The notes below the pieces were generated by a model that was not told where the DNA came from, did no database searches, and saw only the letters and a list, made by a program, of their open reading frames with translations. Position numbers and translations under genes: made by a program. Below are positions 20,720 to 32,159 of a stretch of 64,000 nucleotides of DNA, in pieces. Every line of letters starts with the position of its first letter. The first letter of the stretch is position 1. This DNA comes from Macrosoma leucophasiata (Eukaryota; Arthropoda; Insecta; Lepidoptera; Hedylidae): NCBI GenBank assembly GCA_036365455.1, contig JAWQUS010000030.1, positions 6,262,001-6,326,000 on the forward strand. The letters run 5' to 3'.

Positions 20720-21735
20720 CTTAAACTTCAACAGGAGCCACGGCTCCATTGAGTTTCTGGAGACTTCCAATTTCCATGTTGATTTCTATAGTTGAAGTAT
20801 TTTTACATTAAGTGAAATGTGTAGTAGTTTTTCATATTTTCCATTTTAGATAATGCCTTACCCGACGTTACCCGTACTTACATACATTTTCATAAAAGTC
20901 AAGTATACATTGTATATTAACTTATTACTGATCATAAAATAAAGTGTGAAGAAATCTTACACAATATGTAATTTTGTAATGAAATTATAATTTACTTATA
21001 ATTCCTCCATTCACTTATAATCAGACAAGCTGGCGTTAATTGCTCATTGTGATACTGTCACTTTCTGCCTGTGGTTGTCAAATGAACAATACTCTCTAAT
21101 TACTGTTCTCCAACTTGCCTTTCTAATCGCAATCGTCTTTGAGGAAGTTAGTGTTTCATTAAAAGACATGTACTTAAGTGGCATAAAATTGCGCATTAAG
21201 TTACTGTGAGTCCAAAAGAGAATAGAAAACACAGGTTTGAAGTTTCTGTTTTGTTAGCTTGGTGTCATATGAAATACGATATGGATATGAAAAACCTTTT
21301 TTTAAAACGTTTATTTTCTAGACTATTACTGCTTACAAATACTGCCGGCAATAGACAATCAAATAAATTATAGGTTGTATGTGTAACTGAATTATTTACA
21401 GCATGGATCCAATGAATTGAAATTAGAGATATTCTTATAGATTACGCGAAAAAAGAGATAATTATTCTCTAATAACCAACTTAATTGTAAAAGAGAACAG
21501 TAATCGCCTCGGCGAAGGCATTTTGTGCACGAAACAGCTTTATCTTGCATCTAACGGGTAGTGAACGCGCAGATAGGATCTTCTGCACAATGCATTCTCT
21601 AGCATCGTTTGTCCTTTTATAGTGTTGCCAAAATATTTAATTGTTAAGCTGCTTTGTGTTGAGATCTTGGGTGATAAGAATGGAATAAGGATTGCATCCT
21701 TAGGGATGAACGGTTTTTTTCTTTCTTAGACATGA
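20720..21735. other. intergenic, nothing recognised
   Basis: About 1 kb of AT-rich DNA. One short minus-strand frame, without recognisable motifs. Confidence 0.4.
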
Positions 21736-21739
21736 CTAG

Positions 21740-21777
21740 ATTGTATGTTATGCACCACATGGTGCATAACATACAAT
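21740..21777. repeat. short perfect hairpin
   Basis: An 18-bp perfect stem (ATTGTATGTTATGCACCA and its complement) with a 2-nt loop. Confidence 0.9.
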
Positions 21778-22057
21778 TTACATTCATAGCAGGTATTATT
21801 ACTTATGTCGTATCTCAATGATTACACATAATATTTCAACATTATCACACAGCACCTTATAGGATGGTAATAAAACAACCTATATTTTATTGATTTTGGG
21901 TAAGCGGAGAGTTCCTGAATTTCGTAACGTGATTATTTTTATAAAATACCTACATCACTCCCTGTTTTTCGAAATTTTGTCTGGGCCTTGACAGTAGCGC
22001 CACCTAAAAAATCTTTTCAAATGTGAGAAATAGCTAGGTATGAATAAATAAATAATA

Positions 22058-22200
22058 AATTAATACCCCACAATAGGTTAAACCTGTGTTGTGGGTGCCA
22101 TTGTAGACACACAAACACCCAGACCCAAAACAAATATCGGTAGGCTATACAAATATTTGTCCCGGTGCGTGGATCCCATGTACTGAACGTCCTTTCATAC
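22058..22200 (-). repeat. family C SINE, head-truncated
   Basis: 'accccacaataggttaaacc', 'gtgggtgccattg', 'cacaaacacccagaccc' and 'atttgtcccgg' are collinear with 18040-18170. The A-box end is missing. Confidence 0.65.
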
Positions 22201-22219
22201 TCCATACGCATCATCCGAA

Positions 22220-23075
22220 AAAGGCGCGTCCAATAGGCGAGCTGCCTCGGGCGGTAAATGCCTCGCGAGATTGCTCGTTCTGTGTGAACTCACCTATTAG
22301 CGTTGAAATAATATTTCAAGTTCAAGTAGAAATTATAACGTACACTTTATCTCATAACCATTGCCAACTAGTTTTCCGATGATTGATTATTGACGTCCAA
22401 ACATTTGAAGACATCAATTTACAATTTGCACGAATGTCACAAACATAGTTTACAAATTCGTCAAAGAGATTGGCCGTTACAACTTTAAAATAATCTTTTA
22501 TAGTGTTCCAAACACTATACGTTTGTGATTAGCGCGTGAGAAATGTTTAAGACCCCTGCTGAAGTTGACAAATGATGATGTTTGTCACACAGGAGCATTT
22601 TAACGGCCACTGTTTTGTAAGTTTTATCACCAACGTAGCACCGTTGTAGAAGTCAAGAATATATTTATTTTTATACTTTGTATGTTATGACATAAGAAGA
22701 TTAAAATGTTGCATGGTTGTTTGTTTCGTAATCCAACTGATTTTCCCTTCCTTAGGTATAGGTACCATCAAATAAGTTTCCGGTGACTCCAAATCATTGC
22801 AAGATAAACATCTCTACCTAACCCTTGGGAGTGTACAGGTGTGAAGTAACCTTCTACTCTAGATTTAATCAGCATTAATAACGCAACATGAGCAAATGTT
22901 GTACGACTCTCAAGCAGCACCTAAACACAAGGCGAATTTCGCAAAGCAATCTTATTATTTCACAGTCGAAAACAATCTCGAGGGAACGATTACACTCTTG
23001 CATTCGTTATGAATCGTTTTGTAGGGTTCTGTACAGAAAATCCAAGTAACAAGACAGTTATAATATTGTTTTTAT
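22220..23075. other. intergenic; tiny family G stub
   Basis: No gene seen. GTAGGGTTCTGTACAG at about 23021 resembles a family G end. Confidence 0.4.
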
Positions 23076-23084
23076 ATTATTTCG

Positions 23085-23400
23085 CATTGACACATGCTGG
23101 TGAAATATATTTTATTTTAAAGAAAAATGGAAAGAAAAATTTGACTTCAGGCGAGACTCGAACTCGCGGCCTACTGGGAATCTAGTCCAGCCGAGTCCAT
23201 CTCTTCCAATTGAGCTACTGAAGTCCTGCCCGATTTGTCAAATCTTTCCTTCACATTTATTGCCTTGCTTTATGGTAGCAGTAGCGCCATCTATTGCCAA
23301 CCATGCGAAGAGCGGCTGGACTAGATTCCCAGTAGGCCGCGAGTTCGAGTCTCGCCTGAAGTCAAATTTTTCTTTCCATTTTTCTTTAAAATAAAATTGT
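23085..23400. repeat. tRNA-like repeat, inverted pair
   Basis: A minus-strand tRNA-like copy at 23144-23224 (8-nt insertion in its D/anticodon region) is followed by part of the spacer. A plus-strand 3' half of the tRNA-like sequence then lies at 23308-23362. The flanks 'aatggaaagaaaaatttgac' and 'caaatttttctttccatttt' are themselves inverted. Confidence 0.85.
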
Positions 23401-23487
23401 TATAATATTTTTATTGTTCTCTATAAAGTTTCGCTACAATACATTTTTCTTAAGTAAATTAAATATGTAACTCTCGTAATTAACTCT

Positions 23488-23822
23488 ATGTACAACGCGG
23501 CCCACCGGTCGCGACGGACCGAAGGGGAGTAGCCATGGCGTTTATTACCGATGCAAAACAGTCTGTCATTTTTTGCGGGAGGAAATACGTGTGACACACA
23601 CTCACACTACAAAATTCGTCTATTACTACGAAACTCACACCTTGACTTTAACAAAATACATAAACAATTTCGCGCACACATTTAAATATCTGGATGATAA
23701 GCATAGGACCATTTGGTCTTGTACTTTGACCAAAGAATATGTAATATTTTGACAGAGGCGAAAGTCTGCATATGGCTACTTCCCTCCGGTCCGCCGCGGC
23801 CGGTGGCCCGTGTTGCTCTATG
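23488..23822. repeat. inverted-repeat element, GC-rich ends
   Basis: Left arm 'caacgcggcccaccggtcgc' ... 'gtagccat' (from 23490) recurs inverted at 23775-23822 with several mismatches. Arms are about 45 bp and the interior about 235 bp. A related GC-rich block is at 50466-50530. No coding potential. Confidence 0.65.
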
Positions 23823-23864
23823 ATTGTGGAGACAGGAATGCCCAAACTAGGTAGGTAAAAAAAT

Positions 23865-23905
23865 TACAGAAATCCCATAGCACAGGGTGCTATGGGATTT
23901 CTGTA
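23865..23905. repeat. short perfect hairpin
   Basis: TACAGAAATCCCATAGCAC, 3-nt loop AGG, then its exact complement: a 19-bp stem. Confidence 0.9.
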
Positions 23906-23945
23906 TTTTTTTCTTCAAAGGAGTTAAAAAGTTACTGTTATAATA

Positions 23946-24381
23946 GGTTAGGATCCCACTGCAGAATCATTTCGTTCATCCCGATATGCTGCAAACCTAA
24001 CTTTTGCGCATATTTATAATCTAGAGAATATAAATCCACTAGGTTGCCTATCAAAAAATGGCCGCAAGTATTTTTTTCAACTTTTTTGTTCAACTTCACG
24101 GCAATATGTATAACTTGGCCACCCCTACATATTTTCAATCCGCCCCGATAACTGTTTACGTCCATAACGTTCATGTATTATTTATATATCAAATTAAAGC
24201 TAATTAAATCGGCCGTAAAAAAGAGTTGATGGCTGTTAAGATAAAATAATTTGATTAAAAATACTTGCGACCAAATTTCGGTAAGCAACAGAGATATATT
24301 CTCTAGATTATAAAAATGCGTAAAACTTAGGTTTGCACCATATTTGGATGAACGAAATGATTCTGCAGTGGGATCCTAACC
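23946..24381. mobile_element. MITE with about 90-bp terminal inverted repeats, TA target
   Basis: A 436-bp element. Both ends begin GGTTAGGATCCCACTGCAG and the inverted similarity continues for about 90 bp, including 'ataatctagagaatata'. TA lies directly outside each end (23944-23945 and 24382-24383). A minus-strand frame of about 78 codons inside it has no recognisable domain and no transposase motif. It is probably mobilised in trans by a Tc1/mariner-type enzyme. Confidence 0.88.
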
Positions 24382-24669
24382 TATAAAATGTTGTGTCAGT
24401 CTTTCCTTTCGTCTCTCACAATCGACTTATATTTGTTAACAATGTAGTCATAATTATATTGTGAATACTTTAAGCCTACGATCCTACCGCCCACCAGCGG
24501 AAGTACTCTTGTAGTGGCAGAGAATCCTTCCGCTAGTGCAGTCAGTCAACCGAACAATGGCAGTCAAACCATTCCAATGGGAATGGTAGTAAGTGCAATA
24601 ACGAAAGATGGGCAGCAGCGTCCTGCGATAAATCTACCGCCACTGCGATCGCCAATCCGCCTGCCAACC

Positions 24670-24930
24670 GTGGCGATTATGGGAGGTTTCCGTCAACTGT
24701 GACCGCAATTAACTCGGACCGCGGTCCCAGTCGGCGGATTTAGTTATATTAAAAATATTCCTTCCGGCGACTGGGAGCACTCTTAAAATGAATAAATGAT
24801 CTTTATATGAGCTGAAAACAGTAAAACAAAAAATGTAAAAAGAAGAAATATTTTCAATTTAACTTAAACCGGCGACTGGGACAGCGGTCCGAGTTAATTG
24901 TGGTCCCAGTTGACGGAAACCTCGATAATG
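24670..24930. repeat. fold-back element, about 75-bp inverted arms
   Basis: 'ggtttccgtcaactg', 'attaactcggaccgc' and 'gtcccagtcg' in the left arm (24670-24745) recur inverted at 24858-24930. An AT-rich centre lies between the arms. To the left (24600-24660) lies 'cgataaatctaccgccactg', a block also seen inverted near 30450. Confidence 0.75.
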
Positions 24931-24939
24931 GCATATCCC

Positions 24940-25000
24940 CTTTTTGGGCACGTTTTGGTCCAGCAGTGGACGTCTTTTGGCTGAAATTATTATGATCATC
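24940..25000 (+). repeat. LINE-like 3' tail fragment
   Basis: 'ttggtccagcagtggacgtc' then 'ttggctgaaattattatgat' resembles the 3' end of lepidopteran RTE-type LINEs. Recognised from general knowledge; no ORF remains. Confidence 0.5.
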
Positions 25001-25309
25001 AAGCCAAGCCAACAGGGTCGGCAGGGAACGTGGCAAACCAATTAAGTATACCTATCTGTCTATCTATCCTTGCAAAAATGTAGAGTAGGTAATTATACCT
25101 ACTTTAAAAAATAACAATAATCATATCCTGTCTTAATTTTCTTTTCCGAATAATTGACTTTAAAGTTTTTCACACTATTCATACGATAAAAATAACATTT
25201 AATTGTGTGACCTAAATAATGAAGGTACTTCTGTAATACACAAGAAGCCAACCACTGGTTGATTAAAAACCTTGAATTTATTGAATCTCGTTGGTATATT
25301 TTAAATGGT

Positions 25310-25580
25310 GTTGGAGCACGAGGGCGTAGGCACAACTGCATTACCTTATCTGTCTGCTACCAAATAGTATTGTTCAGCACTATCGTGTTCCGTTTGTATG
25401 GTATGGCCCCGTAATAACTAAATATGTGATAGTTAACAACCACTTACATTTTTTCTCAGGGATGGCAACGCATTTGCATTTCGACCTCTGGTCTTTGTTT
25501 GTGTCTATTGGTTGTAGTCATCACATAATGTCAATGAGAACTGCATGCTTGTTTGCGATCTTCATTGCATTAAAAAGTAT
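25310..25580 (+). repeat. family A retroposon, diverged
   Basis: Sense copy from 'ggagcacgagggcgtaggca' to 'atgcttgtttgcgatcttca' and an A tail. Confidence 0.7.
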
Positions 25581-25869
25581 AATATAAGCAGTGTTTTTTT
25601 TCAACAAAAATATTACCTAGGCAGTTGTTTTGCAATAATAATATACAGAAAATTGGAATACAAAATAAAGGAACATACAAACAATTAATATTTATGACAG
25701 AAAACACTTTCACTATATCGAAACAAATGAACAAAAAATTAGGAAACTATTTAAAACCTAACTACCGACAGCCACTCAATCGTGAAGTTACTACATTGAC
25801 ACACATAATGAACTAATAAACAACACATGCAATAGCTCAGCTAGGTTATTCTGTAAGACAAAACTCACT

Positions 25870-27370
25870 TACCAATATACTAGTATATATAGTAGGCACG
25901 CGAACGCGAACTCACTTTACTCGAGTGAGTGAGTTTTATTCAGTCGCAAGACGTCCAATGCGAAAATGATTCTCGTCTTCGCTGTATCAAACATAGACTA
26001 ATATATAATACTGTATCAAATGGCGCTTTGAATATGCTAACTAGCCCGACGAACTTCGTATCTCCTTAAAGATATAAAAAAAAAATACTTAAATGTCCAA
26101 AAATAAAAAAAAAATCCTTGGTGAGAATCACCTTTACGATTTTTAGAGATATAAAAAATATGCTACTACCGATTCTCATACAACCTACAAAATATACCTA
26201 CACACAAAATTTCATAATGATCGGTAAAGACATTTCGGAAGAGTATTGTTACAAACATACAAACACTGTGACACGAGCATTTTATATATTAGATGTAGGC
26301 ACTCGAACTCACTTCAGTTTGAAAGTGAGTTTTGTGTTTCAGAATAATGCTACAGTTTTGAAGGAAGCCGCTCAAGCATGAAATCCGCATCTGAAATATT
26401 TTTAATGTATACTTTAATATTACTCAAAGAATTCAATTTGCCTACATTCAAATTGTTAGTAAATACATCTGCGTTAGGTATTTTGAGTCTACGCATAGTA
26501 TCGACACTATGCGTTTGTTAAATTGGCATGCAAGTTCACTTCACACGGCTAAAAAAGAACTTTGTAGAACAGTACGCTACCTACTACATATTCTCTGCTA
26601 CAGCTTTACTTCGAAGTGAATCATTGTCATCCTCGCTCTATCAAAACAATACATAAAATGCAATTGAGTTTTGTACTGAGCTCGGTTACGTTATCCAGTT
26701 AGGCAAAACTCACTCGGTTAGTCAAATAAAAGAACTATGCTCCCTCTCCCAATGACCCATGCATTAACAAATGCATGGGTCATTTGATAGAGATAGATGA
26801 GTAAGCAAGCGGACTCATTTCACTCGGCTGAAGTGAATCTAATTGTACAGGGTAACACCACATACAATCACCACCTACAGCTAGTTTATTTTATTTTGTG
26901 ACATAAAACTCGCGTCATCGAAGAGAAAATCCTATAAAAAAAAAAAATAATATTTAGGTATAAGAATACTTAATCCTACGACCCTATTTATAGCAGGTTA
27001 AATTATATAAAGTTGTTTCGCGAGTATAAAGAAGAGGCTATATAAAGTTATTTGTTTATGTGCTAGGAAAACATAGGAAAACCTAGCTTAGAGGAGAATC
27101 CTATCAATGCAGTGTAAGCGTATTTATTTATTTATTTATCTCTCTCTCAATCAAATGGTGCATTTGCATAAGATAAAGTTGACATGCAAACTCACTTTAC
27201 TCGAATGAAAGTTTGTAGTATGAGTTTTCAGGTATATAATAACCCTAAAGTTTGAAGCAAGTCGCTCACGCGTGATATCCGAATTTGAAGTACGATATTT
27301 AATGAACCTATGCTAAGATATTACTGAAATTATTCATGTTTCCTGCATTTAAATTGTTTATACGTCCGTG
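25870..27370. repeat. cluster of divergent ACTCACTT-motif repeats
   Basis: A motif of the form 'gaactcactttactcga(a/g)tga' recurs near 25907, 26287, 26528, 26806 and 27184. Shared neighbouring blocks include 'gattctcgtcttcgctgta' at 25970 versus 'attgtcatcctcgctctat' at 26622, and 'ttgaaggaagccgctca' at 26358 versus 'ttgaagcaagtcgctca' at 27250. It looks like an old, decayed local repeat cluster. No gene supported. Confidence 0.55.
26751..26784. repeat. short perfect hairpin
   Basis: AATGACCCATGCATT, loop AACA, then its exact complement: a 15-bp stem. Confidence 0.9.
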
Positions 27371-27499
27371 TTTACGTCCGTAGTTTAAATAAATGTTAAT
27401 TTAGGACATTGTTGATTTAATATTAGTCTATAAAATATTCCGTCAATTAATAGTTCGCTTTTCAATAAATAAAGAACCTAGGTCGGACCGTGCCCAATC

Positions 27500-27620
27500 C
27501 CTATCAATGTGAAAGTAACTCTGTCTGTCTGTCTGTCTGTTACCATTTCACGCCCAAACGACTGAACCGATTTTAATCAAATTTGGTACAGAGATAGAGC
27601 TGACTTTGAGAAAGAACATA
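27500..27620. repeat. dispersed repeat with CTGT tract
   Basis: 'gtgaaagtaactctgtctgt' followed by CTGT units, then 'aaacgactgaaccgatttta' and 'aaatttggtacagagataga'. A similar layout lies at 14.2 and 56.8 kb. Confidence 0.6.
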
Positions 27621-27624
27621 GACT

Positions 27625-27927
27625 ACTTAGTGGTAGCAAGCCACTACTACTACGCTGAGGTCCTGGGTTCGATTCCCGGGTAGGGAGTTATCAGAGATAA
27701 CGGTGTAAAGTCCTTTATCTCTAGTTCTATTGGGATTTTTACATTTTCTGGAAATTTCTCAGTACCTCGAAGTTTGGTAATGTGCCCGGAGATCTCAACA
27801 GGCTCGCCACCTGTTACACGGGCCAAAACGTAACCGGCGAATCGTGGGTGTTTGCGTCTATGCTTGAATGCATGCATTTACCTCTGCCTACCCCTTCGGG
27901 GATTACAGGGATGAAGTTACGTTTTTT
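27625..27927 (+). repeat. family B tRNA-derived SINE, plus sense
   Basis: The only largely complete plus-sense copy. A-box side 'tacttagtggtagcaagcca', B-box GGTTCGATTCC, body and tail 'ccccttcggggattacaggg'. Minus-strand frames through it are shadows. Confidence 0.85.
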
Positions 27928-28495
27928 TACGTTTTAACTATTTTACTTTTTTAAGTCAAAACTTAACTTACTTAGTTCACATTATTATCCTTCAATCCAA
28001 ACTTTCAAATAAATAATTAGAACATTGCGTGATGGATAAGAATTATTATCTACAAAGGAAAGCTGAAACAATAGAGTCTGATATTTGATATAATGTACTT
28101 AATAAGCCCATTTGTTGTAATTCACACGCGAAAACTAATATCATCAACACCTGTTCATAAACTTGCCTACTTGTACTACGAGAAAAGTGTCAGATAAAAC
28201 TAATTCGTTTGCATTTTTGTTCATAAATTTGTTTTTATTTATTCATTTATTTATTTATACTTTAATGCACCTACTACTTACATATGACAGATACACATGC
28301 AGGCCATAAGGCATTTTTTGACAGTCAACGTCATTCTGCCATACAATAAATGTTGAAGCCATTGAAGTACAATTAAGAAAAACCAGGCGGGTGCCATGGT
28401 CGGTGTGAGGAACGCGTTTGAAAGTTTGATTAAAATTTATTTTCATGTCCGCTATTTCTCACGAAAACTAGTTATTCATTTAAATTATATATTAA

Positions 28496-28642
28496 CCCCC
28501 TTATTCATAAACGTATTTTAGCTAAAGTGTTGCTAATGTCTCCTTTGTCTTTTTCTATCCTGCACATTTCACAATGGAACTGACAAGGATAAAGCATTCT
28601 ATAGCTAAAACGTATCTAATGTACGTTTATGAATAAGAGGGT
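28496..28642. mobile_element. small MITE, 19-bp inverted ends, TAA target
   Basis: A 147-bp element with ends CCCCCTTATTCATAAACGT and, inverted, ACGTTTATGAATAAGAGGG. It is flanked by TAA on both sides, which fits a PIF/Harbinger-type target duplication. No coding sequence. Confidence 0.75.
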
Positions 28643-28649
28643 AAGTATA

Positions 28650-29105
28650 TTAAAATAAGATAACAAGTTTTTAATTTGATAAGGATAAATGCTTTATTGG
28701 TCTAAATAGCTTTCCAATTACGGGATTGTAAGTGACCAATTTTTTGAAAGTTATAATAGTTATAGTGTATATAGGGTACCTAACCCTTTAGTCTAAGATA
28801 TCAGCAAATAAACAGTACTTAGTAAATGTTACAATGCTGCCATTTGATTTGAAATTCATGACAGTTAACCAGAACGACATGTCATTAACGCTATTGTTCA
28901 CTAATTAAGACGTTTATCAAGCAGGAGATAAGAAGAAAGACATTTTACTTGACATTCCGCAGATGCCATCAGTGAATTACAACCTTGTGCGTAATGAACG
29001 TGTAAAATACACGGCTCTCATACAATTAAGTAGATGCGTAAATGTCAAACGTCAAAATTGTTCAAAAACTTTCGGCTATTTCTCAGCGCGGTCTGTAATT
29101 TTTAA
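28650..29105. other. intergenic, nothing recognised
   Basis: A 62-codon plus-strand frame lies at 28963-29151 but has no recognisable domain. I do not call a gene. Confidence 0.4.
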
Positions 29106-29114
29106 TGTTATGTT

Positions 29115-29340
29115 AGCAAATATGCATGTAGTTGACACTGATGGTAAGTGATGATTGTAGCCTATAAACAACCACACAAAAACTAGAGGTCAATATGCAG
29201 ATGCATTGCCACCCATGAAGCCTTAAGATGTTTTACCTCTGTGGCAGTTATTATGGGTCCATAAATAACCATCTATTAGAACATGATAGTGCTGAACACT
29301 ACCATTTAGCACTAGAGAGATTAGATGGTACCAGTTAAAC
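29115..29340 (-). repeat. family A retroposon, diverged
   Basis: 'ggtaagtgatgattgtagcc', 'catgatagtgctgaacacta' and 'ccatttagcac' are collinear. The T-rich end at the left is lost. Confidence 0.7.
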
Positions 29341-29344
29341 ATTT

Positions 29345-29895
29345 CATTCAATTCCAAATTCAAAACAGCTCAAATCCGAGATGCCACTCCTAAACTGTGC
29401 TTTGTTTTATTAGAGACAATTACCTACTTAGAGAGAAAAACTTATTTTGTTTTAGTTACATTAAGGTTCGGTTGCATCACAATATTAGTAAAAGTTAAAG
29501 AAAGATGTAAAAAAAAAAAGAAATGTTGTTTACAACATTTAGTTGATTTGATGTATACACGAGATAAATTCGTAATAACTGTATTATTTCAATACGTCAA
29601 TGTCAAAACAACAGGAAACAGAGATAAATAAAACCTTAACAGTCTTAAAAGGAATAAACGTTTAACGTAACTATAAAACGGTTTTACGTAATGCAACAAT
29701 AAAAACAGATGATAAATAGAATTTATTTTCCTTCAGACGAGCAATTCTGACCTTTACTTATTACCCTGGTCTCTTAAGTGCCCATAAAGCTTTAATCGTA
29801 AAATCTAAGCCCTTGAAAATGGTCTTGAACTACGACCGAAGTCTGAAATAGCCTTCGTGATTAGATTTTAGATTTTCTTGTAAGCAAGATGTTTT
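29345..29895. other. intergenic, nothing recognised
   Basis: AT-rich. A 20-bp dyad (AAATGTTGT-TT-ACAACATTT) lies at 29521-29540. No gene. Confidence 0.4.
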
Positions 29896-29902
29896 GTTAT
29901 GG

Positions 29903-30241
29903 CGCGCATGGCCCCGCGGCTGGTGTAGATCATAAGCAATCTACTTAGTTAAGCATTTCGGGCGCGGTCGGGTGTGTGATGGGATGTTAAAATGTGCGTT
30001 GCAGTGCTTCGGAGGGCACGTTAAGCCGTCGGTCCCGGTTGCTATCGATAGATACCAGTCGTTAAACCTTGTCGGAGGCCTTATGGGCAGTTTGAAAACA
30101 TCCGACAGCGGGTTGGCCACTAACCCGTATCTCCACCAATCCGCATTGGAGCAGCGTGGTGGAGTAAGCTCCAGGCCTCCCCCCTAAAAGGGGAGAGACT
30201 TGTGCCCAGCAGTTGGACATATAATGGGTTGCCATTATTAA
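29903..30241 (+). repeat. 5S-like SINE, plus copy with deletion
   Basis: Begins CGCGCATGGCCCCGCGGCTG, has GTTAAGCA followed by CGGGCGCGGTCGG, then loses the GTGACCG part. The body contains 'gcttcggagggcacgttaag', and the 3' end reads CCCAGCAGTTGGACATATAA plus 'gggttgccattatta'. The same family occurs at 31.8, 46.9 and 50.6 kb. Confidence 0.75.
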
Positions 30242-30512
30242 GATGTTTTCTGCAAGTCAGTCTCATGACTTAAATATTATTTTTGACTTTGGTTTGGCCC
30301 CGTCTTTGTAATCTCACTATGTTGCCTTGTTAAGGAACGAAAACGTAACTCGCAAACAAAATAATGAGTCATCATTATCAATTCAGTCGGAAAACGGTCA
30401 CTGCTTGATAAAAACCGCAACCCGCATGCCGAATGCGGGTTGATGATTGCGATCGCAGTGGCGGTAGTTTTATCGCGGATAGCAGCCCATCTCGCTCTGT
30501 GTGTTTATAATA

Positions 30513-31772
30513 GGTTGGGAAAAAAGTCTTTTCGCATTATAGTATGTATGAACTTGTAATAAAATCTCTTTGGCTGTAGTATTTGTATCTGGCTGGTTTT
30601 GGTATCATTGAAAGTTAAAATTTTAAAGAACATAATTCCAAATTCAAATTAGGCAAATGTGTGATTTTTATTTGTTTTTCGTACTGTCAAGATGAGTGAA
30701 TCTAATGAAGAAATTCGATACATTTTAAAATTTTACTACAAAAAAGGTAAAAATGCAACGCAAGCCGCGAAAAAAATTTGCGATGTTTATGGACCTAGTG
30801 CAGTGTCTGTGAGAGTAGCACAAATTTGGTTTAAGCGTTTTCAATCCGGAAATTTTGATGTCAAAGATGCACCTCGCTCTGGTCGCCCTATTACGGATAA
30901 AATGGATGCCATTTTTGAAAAAGTGGAGCAAGATCGACATATCAGTAGTTACGACGTAGCTGAAGAACTGAGATTTGATCACAAAACAGTTTTGGCGCAT
31001 TTGAAAAAGCTGGGTACAAAATAAAAGCTCGACATTTGGGTACCTCACGAGCTCACTGAAAGAAACCTAATGAACCGTGTACTCATTTGTGATTCTTTAT
31101 TACGACGTAATGAAACCGAATCATTTTTGAAGAAGCTGATAACTGGTGATGAAAAGTGTATCACGTACGACAAGAACGTGCGAAAAAGGTCGTGGTCAAA
31201 GGCCGGTCAGGCTTCACTGACTGTGGCGAAACCCGGGTTAACTCGCAATAAGGTGATGTTGTGTGTGTGTGGTGGATTGGAAGGGCATTATTTATTATGA
31301 GCTATTACCACCAGGCAGTACTATCGATTCTGAACTCTACTGCGAACAACTGATGAGATTAAAGCAAGAAGTTGAGAGAGAGAGAGTTGTGGTGTTTCAT
31401 CATGATAACGCTAGACCTCACATATCTATAGCCACTCAGCAAAAATTAAGAGAGTTTGGCTGGGAGGTGTTAATGCATCCGCCGTATAGTCCTGACCTTG
31501 CACCTTCAGATTTCCACCTGTTTCGGTCTCTTTCAGAATTCTTTATGCAATGTTAGGTTAACATCACGAGAGGACTGCCAAATCCACTTGTCGCGGTATT
31601 TTGACGAGAAGTCCCAAAATTTTTATAGCAATGGAATCATGTCCCTACCTACAAGATGGCAAAAGGTTATCGAACAAAATGGTACATACATACTTTAGTT
31701 AAATTTAAATAAACTGTATTAAAAAATGTTTTCAATTAACTTAAAAAATGCGAAGAAACTTTTTCCCCAACC
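30513..31772 (+). mobile_element. mariner-family transposon, inactive copy 2
   Basis: A 1260-bp element bounded by TA (30511-30512 and 31773-31774). Ends are GGTTGGGAAAAAAGTC and, inverted, GGTTGGGGAAAAAGTTTC. It carries a broken transposase. The flanking 5S-like SINEs are in opposite orientation, with their 3' ends towards it. Confidence 0.93.
30692..31698 (+). pseudogene. mariner transposase pseudogene, copy 2
   Basis: DD34D transposase. The N-terminal 110 codons (30692-31021) carry the helix-turn-helix DNA-binding region (KKICDVYGPSAVSVRVAQIW, then FDVKDAPRSGRP). An in-frame TAA sits at 31022-31024, and the same frame resumes through WVPHELTERNLMNR and LITGDEKC (first catalytic Asp, 31148-31150). 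A net +1 shift in the GT run near 31258-31275 moves the frame. The second Asp (HHDN, 31404-31406) and third Asp (APSD, 31509-31511) are 35 residues apart. An extra T near 31531 shifts the frame again before the last 50 residues. One stop plus two frameshifts make it non-functional. Copy 1 keeps the correct frame at both shift sites, so these are private lesions of copy 2. Confidence 0.93.
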
Positions 31773-31797
31773 TAATATATTAGGTATTATTCATGTA

Positions 31798-32151
31798 TTA
31801 ATAATAATGGCAACCCATTATGCGTCCCACTGCTGGGCACGAGTTTCTCTCTTTTTGGGAGGAGGCCTGGAGCTTACTCCACCACGCTGCTCCAATGCAG
31901 ATTGGTGGAGGTGGGTGGGTTAGTGGCCAACCCGCTGTCGAATGTTTGCAAGGCCTCCGACAAGGTTTAACTACTGCTATCTATCGAAAGCAACCGGGAC
32001 TGACGGCTTACGGGTTACGTGCCCTCCGAAGCACGGAAACGCGCATTTAATTTCCCACTAGCGGTCATCCATCACACTACCCGACCGCGCCCGTAGTGCT
32101 TAACCGAGTAGATCGCTTCCGATCTAACACCAGCCGCGGGGCCATGCGCGC
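31798..32151 (-). repeat. 5S-like SINE, minus copy
   Basis: Reverse complement of the family, from 'aataatggcaacccattatg' (3' end) to GCGGGGCCATGCGCG (5' end). 'gcgggcacgagtttctctc'-type frames across it are incidental. Confidence 0.78.
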
Positions 32152-32159
32152 TTCATACA

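Noticed and set aside
30692..31698. An active mariner transposase
   Set aside because: An in-frame stop and two frameshifts break the protein.
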